From Streptosporangium sp. NBC_01756 (GTDB lineage: Bacteria; Actinomycetota; Actinomycetes; Streptosporangiales; Streptosporangiaceae), in contig NZ_CP109130.1 of NCBI RefSeq assembly GCF_035917975.1, forward strand, positions 6,510,001-6,574,000: a stretch of 64,000 nucleotides of DNA, written 5' to 3'. Shown here one piece after another: positions 27,482 to 35,811 of this stretch; position 1 is the stretch's first letter, and each line of letters starts with the position of its first letter. Below the pieces are notes generated by a model that saw only the letters and a list, made by a program, of their open reading frames with translations, made no database searches and had not been told where the DNA came from. The translations under genes and the position numbers were made by a program.

Positions 27482-27985
27482 GTGGAGGACATCGTCGCGC
27501 AGGTGATGCGCCAGTGGCAGCGCATCAACCCGGAGCTGGACACCGCGCCGATGGCCGTGATCGGACGCCTCAACCGTTGTTTCCTGCTGATCCAGCAGGC
27601 CACCGACGCGCCGCTGCGCGGGCACGGTCTGACCCGGCCCGAGTTCGACATCCTCGGCACGCTGAGACGGCTGGACCGGGAACTCACTCCCAGTCAGATC
27701 GCCAGGGAGACCTTCGCCTCCGGGGCCGCGGTCACCAAGCGCCTGCGGTTCCTCCAGGAGCGCGGGCTGGTGATCCGCCGCCCCGACGACCGCGACCGGC
27801 GGGTCTCCCACCTCTCGCTCACCGAGCAGGGCCGTACGATCATCGATCGGATGCTTCCCGAGCAGGTCGGATACGACGCGTCGCTGCTGTCGGGTCTGGA
27901 CGCGGAGCGGCAGCGGGAGCTGGCGGGACTTCTCGGCGAGCTGCTGCTTCTGCTGGAAGGCCGGCTGGGCGCCCGCCAGCCCTGA
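27482..27985 (+). CDS. MarR-family transcriptional regulator
   Basis: The 167-residue protein starts at GTG 27482, close behind the exporter. The winged helix-turn-helix is clear: LTRPEFDILGTLRRL, TPSQIARETFASGAAVTKRL (recognition helix) and the wing VIRRPDDRDRRVSHLSLTEQG. N- and C-terminal helices would form the dimer. It probably represses its own operon through the CTCAT/ATGAG site. Confidence 0.93.
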   Translation: MEDIVAQVMRQWQRINPELDTAPMAVIGRLNRCFLLIQQATDAPLRGHGLTRPEFDILGTLRRLDRELTPSQIARETFASGAAVTKRLRFLQERGLVIRRPDDRDRRVSHLSLTEQGRTIIDRMLPEQVGYDASLLSGLDAERQRELAGLLGELLLLLEGRLGARQP

Positions 27986-28155
27986 CCGCCGTCCTCCGAC
28001 CTTCCCGACAATGCCCCCATATACCATCAAACTCCCCACCGGTCCCCCAACCGGTCTGATGAGCCCGGCGCGACCATGAGCGGCCCCGGTGACGGTCATC
28101 CCGCCGTCCCCGGGGCCGCAGGCGCGCCGGTGCCGGCTGCAGAGAGGACATATCG

Positions 28156-29439
28156 GTGAGCGAACCGCAGACGAACTGGGCGGGCAACGTCACCTACGGG
28201 GCGGCACGCCTCCACCGCCCCGACAGCGTCGAGCGGCTGCAGGACGTGGTCGCCGGCAGCGGCCGGTTGCGAGCGCTCGGCACCCGCCACTCCTTCAACC
28301 GCATCGCCGACTGCCCGGACGGCGACCTCGTCTCGCTGGAGAACCTGCCGGCCTCGATGGAACTGGACACCGTCCGCCACACGGTCACGGTCTCCGCCGG
28401 AGTCCGGTACGGCGAGCTGGCCCGGTGGCTGCACGATAAGGGCTACGCCCTGCACAACCTCGGCTCGTTGCCGCACATCTCGGTCGCCGGGGCCTGCGCC
28501 ACGGCCACGCACGGCTCGGGGGACGCCAACGGGAACCTGTCGACGGCGGTGGCGGGCATCGAGATGGTCACCGCCGACGGCGAGATCACCGTCCTCACCC
28601 GGGAGCGGGACGGCGACCGCCTCCGCGGGGCGGTGGTCGGCCTCGGCGCGCTGGGGATCGTCACCCGGCTCACCCTCGACGTCGTCCCGGCGTTCGACGT
28701 ACGGCAGGACGTGTATGAGAACCTCCCCTGGGCGCGGCTGGAGGATCACTTCGAGGAGATCTTCTCCGCGACGTACAGCGTGAGCCTGTTCACCCGCTGG
28801 CGGGGGCCGCAGATCGACCAGGTATGGCTGAAACGGCGCGTCGACGGATCCGGGGACGCCTGGGAGGCGGCGCCGGAGTGGCTGGACGCCACCCTGGCGG
28901 AGACCGAGCTGCACCCGCTGCCCGGGATGCCGGCCGCCAACTGCACCCGGCAGCTGGGCGTGCCGGGCCCGTGGCACGAGCGGCTGCCGCACTTCCGCCT
29001 GGACTTCACGCCCAGCAGCGGGGAGGAGTTGCAGTCCGAATACCTGGTGCCGCGCCGGCACGCGATCGGTGCGCTCCGTGCGCTGGACCGCATCAGGGAC
29101 GGCGTGGCCTCCGTCCTGCAGGTGTCGGAGATCCGGACCGTCGCGGCGGACGATCTGTGGATGAGCCCCTGTTACGGGCAGGGGGCGGTCGCCCTCCACT
29201 TCACCTGGAAGAAGGACTGGCCGGCGGTGAGCCGGGTGCTCACCCTGGTCGAGGAGGCACTGGAGCCCTTCGAGGCACGGCCGCACTGGGGCAAGCTCTT
29301 CGTCACCAGCCCGGAACGCCTGCGGTCCCGGTACGAGCGGCTGCCGGACTTCCAGCGGCTGCTCGGCGTCCACGATCCCACGGGCAAGTTCCGCAACGCG
29401 TTCGTCGACGACTACATCTTCGGCGAAAACCCTCGGTGA
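28156..29439 (+). CDS. aldO: Alditol oxidase (FAD-dependent)
   Basis: The 427-residue protein closely follows the soluble alditol oxidase of streptomycetes. NWAGNVTYGAARLHRP is its start; GTRHSFN holds the His that binds FAD covalently (residue about 45); LGSLPHISVAGACATATHGS is the FAD pocket. C-terminal motifs WLKRR, PGPWHERLPHFRLDFTPSSG, EIRTVAADDLW and ARPHWGKLF line the substrate site. It oxidises xylitol/sorbitol-type polyols at C1 with oxygen and forms hydrogen peroxide. The ohr gene downstream may relate to the peroxide, though it is a separate unit. Start GTG 28156. Confidence 0.92.
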   Translation: MSEPQTNWAGNVTYGAARLHRPDSVERLQDVVAGSGRLRALGTRHSFNRIADCPDGDLVSLENLPASMELDTVRHTVTVSAGVRYGELARWLHDKGYALHNLGSLPHISVAGACATATHGSGDANGNLSTAVAGIEMVTADGEITVLTRERDGDRLRGAVVGLGALGIVTRLTLDVVPAFDVRQDVYENLPWARLEDHFEEIFSATYSVSLFTRWRGPQIDQVWLKRRVDGSGDAWEAAPEWLDATLAETELHPLPGMPAANCTRQLGVPGPWHERLPHFRLDFTPSSGEELQSEYLVPRRHAIGALRALDRIRDGVASVLQVSEIRTVAADDLWMSPCYGQGAVALHFTWKKDWPAVSRVLTLVEEALEPFEARPHWGKLFVTSPERLRSRYERLPDFQRLLGVHDPTGKFRNAFVDDYIFGENPR

Positions 29440-29486
29440 CGAGCCTGCGCCCGGCCCCATCCAGACCACCGGACTGTGTCGGTTCT

Positions 29487-29502
29487 CCTACCTTTGGGTA
29501 GG
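29487..29502. promoter_or_regulatory. Short palindrome between aldO and ohr
   Basis: CCTACC-tttg-GGTAGG is a perfect 6-bp inverted repeat about 95 bp before the ohr start. It could be a weak terminator of aldO or a regulator site. Confidence 0.3.
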
Positions 29503-29597
29503 TAACCACCGTTTCGATCGGTTCATCTGGGGCCGGGCGGCGGGGGAGGGTGTGACGGACCTCCGGCCCTTCTTGCGGCAATCGGGGGGCGGAAACC

Positions 29598-30128
29598 ATG
29601 GGACACAACGCACCATCCGGATATGACAGGCCCCGGCAGCCGACGGCCTCGGACTACTCGGGGCCCGGCGTCGAAGCCGAGTTGCCCGGAGCCGAGGGCG
29701 GTGACGCCGGCTACGTCCCCCTTTACACGGCACGCGCCTCCTCGGTGGGCGGCAGAACGGGCCGGGTGCGGACGGACGACGGCCTCCTCGACCTGGAGGT
29801 CCGCGCGCCGGAGCAACTCGGCGGCCCCGGTGGCGCCACCAACCCCGAGCAGCTCATGGCCGCGGGGTATGCGGCCTGCTTTCACAGCTCCCTCGTGCTG
29901 GTCGCCGGCAGGGAGGGCCTGAACACCGACGGGGTCAGCGTCGACGCGACCGTGGAACTGCGCAAGCGCGGCAAGCACGACGACTACGCGATCGGCGTCG
30001 ACGTGACGGTCCACCTGCCGGAGCTGGACCCGCGGCTCGCCGGCCCCCTCGTCGAGCGGGCCCACGAGCACTGCCCGTACTCCAAGGCGCTGCTGGGAAG
30101 CGTCGAGGTCGGGGTGCACCTCGCCTGA
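29598..30128 (+). CDS. Organic hydroperoxide resistance protein (Ohr/OsmC family)
   Basis: The 176-residue thiol peroxidase reduces organic hydroperoxides. The two reactive Cys are in EQLMAAGYAACFHSSL and EHCPYSKALLGS, and the core begins at PLYTARASSVGGRTGRV. A poorly conserved N-terminal extension of about 38 residues (YDRPRQPTASDYSGPG) precedes the core. GGGGGGCGG stands before ATG 29598. No OhrR-type repressor gene is adjacent. Confidence 0.92.
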   Translation: MGHNAPSGYDRPRQPTASDYSGPGVEAELPGAEGGDAGYVPLYTARASSVGGRTGRVRTDDGLLDLEVRAPEQLGGPGGATNPEQLMAAGYAACFHSSLVLVAGREGLNTDGVSVDATVELRKRGKHDDYAIGVDVTVHLPELDPRLAGPLVERAHEHCPYSKALLGSVEVGVHLA

Positions 30129-30290
30129 TCGGGTTCCTGGCTGGGCGCAGTCCCAATCTTGAATCGGACATCAAATCATGAGCCGGATCACATATCCGAA
30201 TTAGGGTAGGCAACTCCCATCACAGTGTTAACAAGGCGATATCTGCCATTGGAAGTGCGAAATTCGCCACTGTGGCAAAGGGGGAAGCAG

Positions 30291-30851
30291 ATGAAACGCA
30301 ACACCGTCGTGCGCGCCATGCACGATGTCGGGCTGGCCGCCTGGTTCGGGGGCTCGTTGATGGGCGCCATCGGCCTCAACGGCGCCGCCTCCATCGTCAG
30401 CGAACGGAGCGAGCGCATGCGGGTGGCGAACACCGGGTGGGAACGGTGGGCGCCGGTCAGCACGCTGGCCGTCGCCGCGCATGTCATCGGCGGGGTCGGA
30501 CTGCTGATGGCCAACAGGCAACGGATCGCGCACCAGGCCGGAGTGGGCACGAGCACCCTGACCAAGGTCGCGTTGACCGGCGTGGCGCTGGCCGCGACCG
30601 CCTACACCGGCGCGCTCGGCGCCAGGATGAAGCAGGCGGGCGAGGTGCCGGTGAAGGGAGCCGTGCAGCCGGACAAGGACACCCCGGAGGACGTGGCGAA
30701 GGCGCAGAGGCAGCTACGGGTCCTGCAGTGGGTCATCCCGGCCACCACCGGGACGCTCATCGTCCTGACCTCCCTGCACGGGGAGCAGCAGCGGCCGGGG
30801 GAGATGCTGCGCGGCATCGTGCACAACGCCTTTTCAGCCGGAAGCAGGTAG
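30291..30851 (+). CDS. Conserved hypothetical membrane-associated protein
   Basis: 186 residues from ATG 30291, which follows AGGGGGAAG. Hydrophobic segments: VGLAAWFGGSLMGAIGLNG, LAVAAHVIGGVGLLM, VALTGVALAATAYTGALG and WVIPATTGTLIVLTSLHG, so about four membrane helices. Similar proteins are widespread in actinomycetes, but I know of no function. A CGGAT/ATCCG hairpin (30184-30198) precedes it. Confidence 0.75.
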   Translation: MKRNTVVRAMHDVGLAAWFGGSLMGAIGLNGAASIVSERSERMRVANTGWERWAPVSTLAVAAHVIGGVGLLMANRQRIAHQAGVGTSTLTKVALTGVALAATAYTGALGARMKQAGEVPVKGAVQPDKDTPEDVAKAQRQLRVLQWVIPATTGTLIVLTSLHGEQQRPGEMLRGIVHNAFSAGSR

Positions 30852-31242
30852 CAGACCGGACTGACCCGCCGGGCGGTCCCGCGGCGATCGCCGCGGGACC
30901 GCCCGGCCCCTGCGTGGAACCGGGACGCGTGTCGCCCGTCGCCCCCGAGGGTGGCCCGCCTCCCGCCGGAGCGGCCGCCGGGGGAAGGATGCGGTGACCT
31001 CTCCCCTCGTCGGACAGTGATCAGCCGCTTCCCTCGGACGGGGTGGAAGCGAGATCAGTCGGTCGACGTGTACGTCATCACGGATGGCAGGGTCCTGGAG
31101 CCCATCTTGGACAAGTACGTCGAGCGCGGTCCGGCCGAGTTGAAGCCCACGGTGCTGACCCTCCCGCCGCTCAGAGATCTGGGCAGCCCGTCGGAGCCGG
31201 CGGTCCGTTCGGGGAGATGGATGGCTTCTCGGCCGGTTCGCC
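30852..31242. other. Intergenic region, no supported gene
   Basis: The sequence starts with a GC hairpin (GGCGGTCCCGCGGCGATCG with GCGGGACCGCC nearby, about 30872-30903), a probable terminator of the preceding gene. A frame from about 31065 (DVYVITDGRVLEPILDKYV) looks protein-like but has no ribosome site, no recognisable continuation and runs into the end of the convergent tetR gene. It may be a relic. Confidence 0.45.
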
Positions 31243-31893
31243 TCAGGAGGGGGCAGGGGCCGCGAGCATCCCGGCGGCCATGACGTGCAGCGATGCGGCC
31301 AGCCGCGGCGCCTCTCCGCGCTCCAGCAGCCGCAGGACCGGTTCGCTTTGAAGGCTGCCCAGCAGGATGTGCGCCAGCAGCTCTCCGTCCAGGTCGGGGC
31401 GCCGCTCGGCGATCAGTGCGCTGGTGTGGCCGTGCCAGAACCGGTAGACGGGATGGTCGTCCCGCGAGTCCGGAACATGGTCACCGCCTTCGCCCCGGTG
31501 CTCGCCGTGCTCCTTCCACTCCGGCCTGGGCGCCGCCGTGGCGGCGTGGCCGAGCGCCGCGAGGAGCCCCTTGTTGCGGCCGACGACGTCGACGATCGCG
31601 TCCAGGAAGGCCGTCAGTCGCTCCTCGGGCGGGGCGCCGGGCCCCAGCGGCGGAGGTCCGCTCGCCACGGCCTCCTCCAGGGCGTAGGCCCGCTCCTGCA
31701 TCAGCGCGACCATCAGCCCCATCCGGCTGCCGAAACGATGGAACACCGTGCCCTTACCGACCCCGGCCGCGGCGGCGACCTGTTCCATGGAGATCTGCTC
31801 GGGCCGGTGCCGGGCGAGAAGGTCCTCGGTCGCCCGCAGGATGGCGCGACGGTTGCGTGCCGCATCAGCGCGTTCGCGACGTTCCTCGATCAT
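31243..31893 (-). CDS. TetR-family repressor of the quinone-reductase gene
   Basis: 216 residues; ATG 31893 follows GAAGAGGAG, and a 21-codon upstream extension was dropped. The N-terminal DNA-binding domain RRAILRATEDLLARH...QVAAAAGVGKGTVFHRFGSR is typical TetR (recognition helix near residue 40). The C-terminal part has a Glu/His-rich loop (EWKEHGEHRGEGGDH). It is divergent from the oxidoreductase at 31990, and two matching palindromes lie between them. Confidence 0.93.
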   Translation of the reverse strand: MIEERRERADAARNRRAILRATEDLLARHRPEQISMEQVAAAAGVGKGTVFHRFGSRMGLMVALMQERAYALEEAVASGPPPLGPGAPPEERLTAFLDAIVDVVGRNKGLLAALGHAATAAPRPEWKEHGEHRGEGGDHVPDSRDDHPVYRFWHGHTSALIAERRPDLDGELLAHILLGSLQSEPVLRLLERGEAPRLAASLHVMAAGMLAAPAPS

Positions 31894-31916
31894 CGGCTCC
31901 TCTTCCCGTGGACAAC

Positions 31917-31963
31917 TGGACCGCCGGTCAAGTACGCTCGCACCGAACTTGACCACAGGTCCA
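31917..31963. promoter_or_regulatory. Pair of TetR-type operators
   Basis: TGGACC-gcc-GGTCAA (31917-31931) and TTGACC-aca-GGTCCA (31949-31963) are two copies of the same site in opposite orientation, each with GACC-N3-GGTC symmetry. Their centres are 32 bp apart (three helix turns). They lie in the 96-bp gap of the divergent tetR and oxidoreductase genes and so would control both. Confidence 0.7.
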
Positions 31964-31989
31964 CTTTATCCTCAATGAGGGAGGACGGC

Positions 31990-32964
31990 ATGCGCCGAAT
32001 CCGTTACCACACCTATGGCGGCCCCGAAGTGCTCACCATGGAAGAGGTGGAGATCCCCAGCCCGGGCCCGGGCCAGGTGCGCATCCGCGCCGAGGCGATC
32101 GGCGCCAACTTCGTCGACGTGAAGTTCCGCCAGGGGCCGGAGACCGGCGGGATCTACCGGCGCGCCCTGCCCGCCGTGCTCACCGGCGACGTGGTCGGCA
32201 CGGTCGACGCGGTGGGGCCCGGCGTCGACCCCGGCCTCACCGGCCGGCGGGTCGCCGCGCTGGCCGAGGACGCCTTCGCCGACCACGTCCTCGCCGACGC
32301 CCAATGGCTCGCGCCCGTGCCAGAGGGAATCGACGACGCCACCGCGAGCATGCTGCCGATGGGCGCCCCCGTGGCGCTGGGCACGTTGCGCGCCGCCCGA
32401 CTGTCGCCCGGCGAGACCGTGCTCATTCACGCCGCCGCGGGAGGCATCGGCCACCTGGCCGTGCAACTCGCCAAGATCGCCGGCGCCGGCACCGTGATCG
32501 CCACAGCAGGCTCCCCCGCCAAGCTGGACTTCACCCGCACACTCGGCGCCGACGTGGCCGTCGACTACTCCGCGGAGGACTGGCCCGACCAGGTGCGCGA
32601 GGCCGCACCAGGAGGAGTCGACGTCGTCCTGGACTCCGTCGGCGGCCATATCCTGCTGCGCAGCCTCGACCTCCTGGCACCGTTCGGCCGGGCCGTCGTC
32701 TACGGAGCAGCCGGCGGCGGGGCAACCGACATCCCGCTGACCAGCCTTTTCGCAATGAGATCGGTAGCGGGGTTCTCGCTGATCGCTTGGCGCGCCGCCG
32801 CACCGAAACAAGCACGCGAGGACATGGACCAGGTCATACAGCACGCGGTCGAGGGGAGGCTACGCGCCAGGCTGCACACCCGGCTTCCGCTCGACAAGGC
32901 AGCCGAGGCGCACCGGATCATGGAGAGCCGCTCCCAGCTCGGCCGCGTCCTCCTCATGCCCTGA
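31990..32964 (+). CDS. Zinc-independent alcohol dehydrogenase / quinone oxidoreductase (MDR family)
   Basis: The 324-residue protein (ATG 31990 after GGGAGGAC) has the quinone-reductase start MRRIRYHTYGGPEVLTMEEV, GANFVDVKFRQG, and the nucleotide-binding VLIHAAAGGIGHLAVQLAKI. No structural or catalytic zinc Cys are present. Such NADPH-dependent enzymes reduce quinones or enones and are often induced through a TetR repressor by the toxic compound, which fits the neighbour. Confidence 0.92.
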   Translation: MRRIRYHTYGGPEVLTMEEVEIPSPGPGQVRIRAEAIGANFVDVKFRQGPETGGIYRRALPAVLTGDVVGTVDAVGPGVDPGLTGRRVAALAEDAFADHVLADAQWLAPVPEGIDDATASMLPMGAPVALGTLRAARLSPGETVLIHAAAGGIGHLAVQLAKIAGAGTVIATAGSPAKLDFTRTLGADVAVDYSAEDWPDQVREAAPGGVDVVLDSVGGHILLRSLDLLAPFGRAVVYGAAGGGATDIPLTSLFAMRSVAGFSLIAWRAAAPKQAREDMDQVIQHAVEGRLRARLHTRLPLDKAAEAHRIMESRSQLGRVLLMP

Positions 32965-33087
32965 GTCCACCAAGCACCCCCTTCGCGGCCAGGCGGTCGT
33001 TCCTGTCGCTGGGGGAGAACATCCTCGGTCTCTGAATTTTTCGTCGACACGATTGATTGCTGCGACGCTTCTTTGATTTCAAGCCGT

Positions 33088-33126
33088 ACGGGGAAGGCTC
33101 TCGATTCTGCTGAGGGCCTTCCCCGT
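33088..33126. terminator. Bidirectional terminator hairpin
   Basis: ACGGGGAAGGC (33088-33098) and GCCTTCCCCGT (33116-33126) form a perfect 11-bp stem with a 17-base loop. It stands between the convergent ends of the oxidoreductase and the DUF397 gene. Confidence 0.75.
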
Positions 33127-33143
33127 GCTGAATGCTTCAGCGG

Positions 33144-33356
33144 CTAGTCGAAATCGCCGTTTTTCACGCCTCCGATGAATGCGTTCCATTCGTCGGGAGT
33201 GAAGACCAGCGCCGGGCCGGACGGATTCTTGCTGTCTCTGACACCTCTGCGCCCACGGGACAACTCAGCGACCTCAACGCAGTTGCCGCCGTCAGGTCCT
33301 GACCGGGTGGACTTGCACCATGTGACAGTGTGGAGTTCTTGGATTAGCTCGTCCAT
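33144..33356 (-). CDS. DUF397 domain protein
   Basis: A 70-residue protein with the family motifs TVTWCKSTRSGPDGGNCVEV and VRDSKNPSGPALVFTPDEWNAF. DUF397 proteins are encoded next to XRE/DUF5753 regulators all over the actinomycetes (the whiJ/abaA type), where they appear to act as antitoxin- or anti-regulator-like partners. It overlaps the regulator gene by 13 bp. Confidence 0.95.
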   Translation of the reverse strand: MDELIQELHTVTWCKSTRSGPDGGNCVEVAELSRGRRGVRDSKNPSGPALVFTPDEWNAFIGGVKNGDFD

Positions 33357-34171
33357 CGCGGCAGCGTCTCCTTGATCAGCTCTAGGGATTCGCGCTGGGA
33401 CAGTGCTTCGGAGCGAATCCCGTCGTATCTGTATGCTAGAACGCTGACGTCCTCTGGTCGCTCTGTTACTCGGCTCATGACTCCAGCGGACTCGACGTAC
33501 GCAGTGTCAAAGACTCCCTGTGTTTGTGCGATGGCGAATCCGCCAGCAAGGCCGGTCGTGGAGTACGCCTTCAGAGGAAGAACCTGGATGGTGACACGGG
33601 GGGCCTGGCCGGCTTCGAGAAGGCGGGTGATCTGCGCCGCCATTACAGCGGGGCTACCGATCGGCCGATGGAGGACCGCTTCGTCGATAACCACCCAGTA
33701 CAGAGGCGGCTTGGCGCGCTTGAGAATGTTCTGGCGCTCCATTCGAGCGGTCACCTGCTCTTCGGTCTGCTCAGGCGTCACGCCGATATCGCCGTTCAGG
33801 ATGGCCCTGGCATAGTCCTCCGTCTGGAGGAGGCCGGGCACAACCAGCGGTTCCCAGGAGCGGAGGGCCTCTGCGGTGGCTTCCACGTCGAGCCACGGCC
33901 GGAACCAGGTGGGGGCCGCCGTGTGGCTGACCATCGGCCACAGTCTGATCAGCGCGCCTTCTGCCTCCAGCGCCTCGTCGCAGTGCCGGGCGAACTCCTC
34001 CGACGGTCCCCGGCTCGCGGTCTCGATCATGCTGATCGTTCCGACCGAGTAGGGAATCGCCTTCGACAACCGGATCTGGGACCAGCCTCGGGCCTTGCGG
34101 TGCCGCCGCAGCTCAAAGCCGAAGAGAGCGGTCGGTGATTCCGACGGATAGAGATCACTTTCCTTTGGCAT
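33344..34171 (-). CDS. XRE-family regulator with DUF5753 domain
   Basis: 275 residues. The N-terminal helix-turn-helix (ELRRHRKARGWSQIRLSKAI, SVGTISMIETASRGPSEEF) is followed by DUF5753 (about 90-270, FRPWLDVEATAEALRSWEP, VPGLLQTEDYARAIL, VVIDEAVLHRPIGSP). These regulators act with the DUF397 partner in developmental or antibiotic control. Divergent from the HATPase gene, with which it forms the usual trio. Confidence 0.95.
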   Translation of the reverse strand: MPKESDLYPSESPTALFGFELRRHRKARGWSQIRLSKAIPYSVGTISMIETASRGPSEEFARHCDEALEAEGALIRLWPMVSHTAAPTWFRPWLDVEATAEALRSWEPLVVPGLLQTEDYARAILNGDIGVTPEQTEEQVTARMERQNILKRAKPPLYWVVIDEAVLHRPIGSPAVMAAQITRLLEAGQAPRVTIQVLPLKAYSTTGLAGGFAIAQTQGVFDTAYVESAGVMSRVTERPEDVSVLAYRYDGIRSEALSQRESLELIKETLPRWTS

Positions 34172-34322
34172 CTGACCTCCGGGGGAACTTTCACCAACAT
34201 TTCAGGGATCACCCCGTCGAAACTGTTGATGACTGCTTGAAGTCGATCGACTACCGAATGTATCCGAGGTTTGGGACGGTGGGAAGGGCGAGCGGGATCG
34301 ACTTCTCCGAGTGGGTGAGTTC

Positions 34323-34856
34323 ATGAAAGCGACGAGTCCGGAGCCGAAGCTCCATGGCGATGTCAGCCTTCCCAGCGTCCGTGATTCTGTTTCACGAGCG
34401 CGCTCCGAAGTGCGCCGGTGGCTCGGAAACACGCATCCCGTGATCGACGACGTGGTGCTGGCCACGTCGGAACTGGTGACGAATGCGATCACGCACTCCA
34501 ACGCGAGAGCAAACGATTTCATCCGCCTCACCGTCACCGAAGCGGAGGAGTTCATCGGTATAGAAGTCAATGATCCGGGTTCAACATTTTCGGGGCCTCA
34601 TGTCCGAAAAGAAGTGAACGCGGAAGATGGCCGGGGCCTGCTGATCGTTCGCGAGATCTCGTTGGCATGGGGTGTCCGCGAGCACGGCTGCGGCCTGGGC
34701 CGTACGGTCTGGTGCGCCATCCGAACCGTCCCGCTCCCGGATTGCTCGTCCGCTCCCGAACCGGTCTCCGGGCAGGGCGACGGACGCGGCTCCCCGGCCG
34801 GTCGCGCGCCGGTGGCCGGGGAACCGGGTGGCCCTGCCTTCTCCGTGGAGGGGTGA
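34323..34856 (+). CDS. RsbW-type ATP-binding protein (HATPase_c)
   Basis: About 177 residues from ATG 34323; GTG 34311 is an alternative. It has the N-box ELVTNAITHSNAR, G1 NDPGSTFSGP and G2 EDGRGLLIVREISLAWG, which form a Bergerat ATP fold like anti-sigma kinases. The C-terminal 40 residues are Gly/Pro/Ala-rich and disordered. Such proteins commonly accompany XRE/DUF397 pairs; the phosphorylated target is unknown. Confidence 0.9.
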   Translation: MKATSPEPKLHGDVSLPSVRDSVSRARSEVRRWLGNTHPVIDDVVLATSELVTNAITHSNARANDFIRLTVTEAEEFIGIEVNDPGSTFSGPHVRKEVNAEDGRGLLIVREISLAWGVREHGCGLGRTVWCAIRTVPLPDCSSAPEPVSGQGDGRGSPAGRAPVAGEPGGPAFSVEG

Positions 34857-35072
34857 GAGGCAGGGCCACCGCCAGATGTCCGGCCGGAGCTTCCCCCGCG
34901 ACCCGGCCGGATCGACCCCCCGATGAAGCCCCGTCCCACCCCCATCGGGGGGTCAACCCTTGGCGGAAGGTTCCGGCTGCGCCGTACGGTCACCGGGGCG
35001 GTTGGACGGGCCGGATCTGCCGATCCCCGAGGTCACAGTCACTGCCGGGACCCTTTGAGACAGCCCGTGCGG

Positions 35073-35783
35073 TCACTGGTTCAGGCGGGCGAGGACCAGG
35101 TCGGTGAATCCGTTGGCCAGCAGGATGACGGCGATGGCGGTCAGCAGGATGCCCGCGACCCGGTCCAGAATCATGGCGCCCTGCAGGGAGATGCGGCGTT
35201 CGAGATGGCCGGCCAGGTAGAGGGTGATCCCGGTGACGGCCGCGAAGGCGACCGCGGCGACCGACAGCCACGCCTTCTCCGGAAGGCCCGTGGCCGCCGC
35301 GGACGCCGCGACGCCGAAGGCGAAGGTGGTCCCCCCGACCGTCAGCGGGAACGACAACGGCGTGAACAGCACCGACTTCGGGTTCACCGCCTCCGGTGGC
35401 GTGGCCGGGACGACGGCCGGGTCGACAGCCGGGTCGACAGCCGGGTCGAGCTGCTGCTGCCTTTCCAGCTCCTGTTGCTTCTCCAGCTCCTCGACGGCGC
35501 CCGCCTTGCCGCGCATGAGGGGAATGGAGGCGTAGGCCAGGGCGATGCCGCCGGTGGCGGTGAGCGCGGCGGTGCTGATCCCCAGGAGTTTCAGCAGCGG
35601 CTCACCGACCCAGAGGGCGGCCAGCACGAACACGAGGACATTGCAGGCCAGTCCCAGCGACAGGCGCACGACCTGTACGTGGTTGAAAGGGCGCACGATC
35701 GGCAGGTAGGACGCCAGCGCCGCGACCGGACTGTAGAGGCCGAACAGGGCCAGAAACAGGATCAGCGCGGGATGAGCGCTCAT
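35073..35783 (-). CDS. MarC-family (UPF0056) membrane protein
   Basis: 236 residues with six membrane segments, beginning LILFLALFGLYSPVAALASY, the MarC signature. Between segments 3 and 4 lies an inserted hydrophilic loop with Glu/Gln-rich (VEELEKQQELERQQQ) and repeated DPAV units (three copies, 15-bp or so repeats around 35410-35450). Function of MarC proteins is not established. It is 28 bp behind arcA and may be co-transcribed. Confidence 0.85.
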   Translation of the reverse strand: MSAHPALILFLALFGLYSPVAALASYLPIVRPFNHVQVVRLSLGLACNVLVFVLAALWVGEPLLKLLGISTAALTATGGIALAYASIPLMRGKAGAVEELEKQQELERQQQLDPAVDPAVDPAVVPATPPEAVNPKSVLFTPLSFPLTVGGTTFAFGVAASAAATGLPEKAWLSVAAVAFAAVTGITLYLAGHLERRISLQGAMILDRVAGILLTAIAVILLANGFTDLVLARLNQ

Positions 35784-35811
35784 CGCGCGCCCTTTCGACG
35801 ACGGTGAGCGG

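Noticed and set aside
31065..31283. Protein-like frame DVYVITDGRVLEPILDKY
   Set aside because: No start signal, no recognised family, overlaps the convergent tetR end; kept only as a possible relic in the intergenic note.
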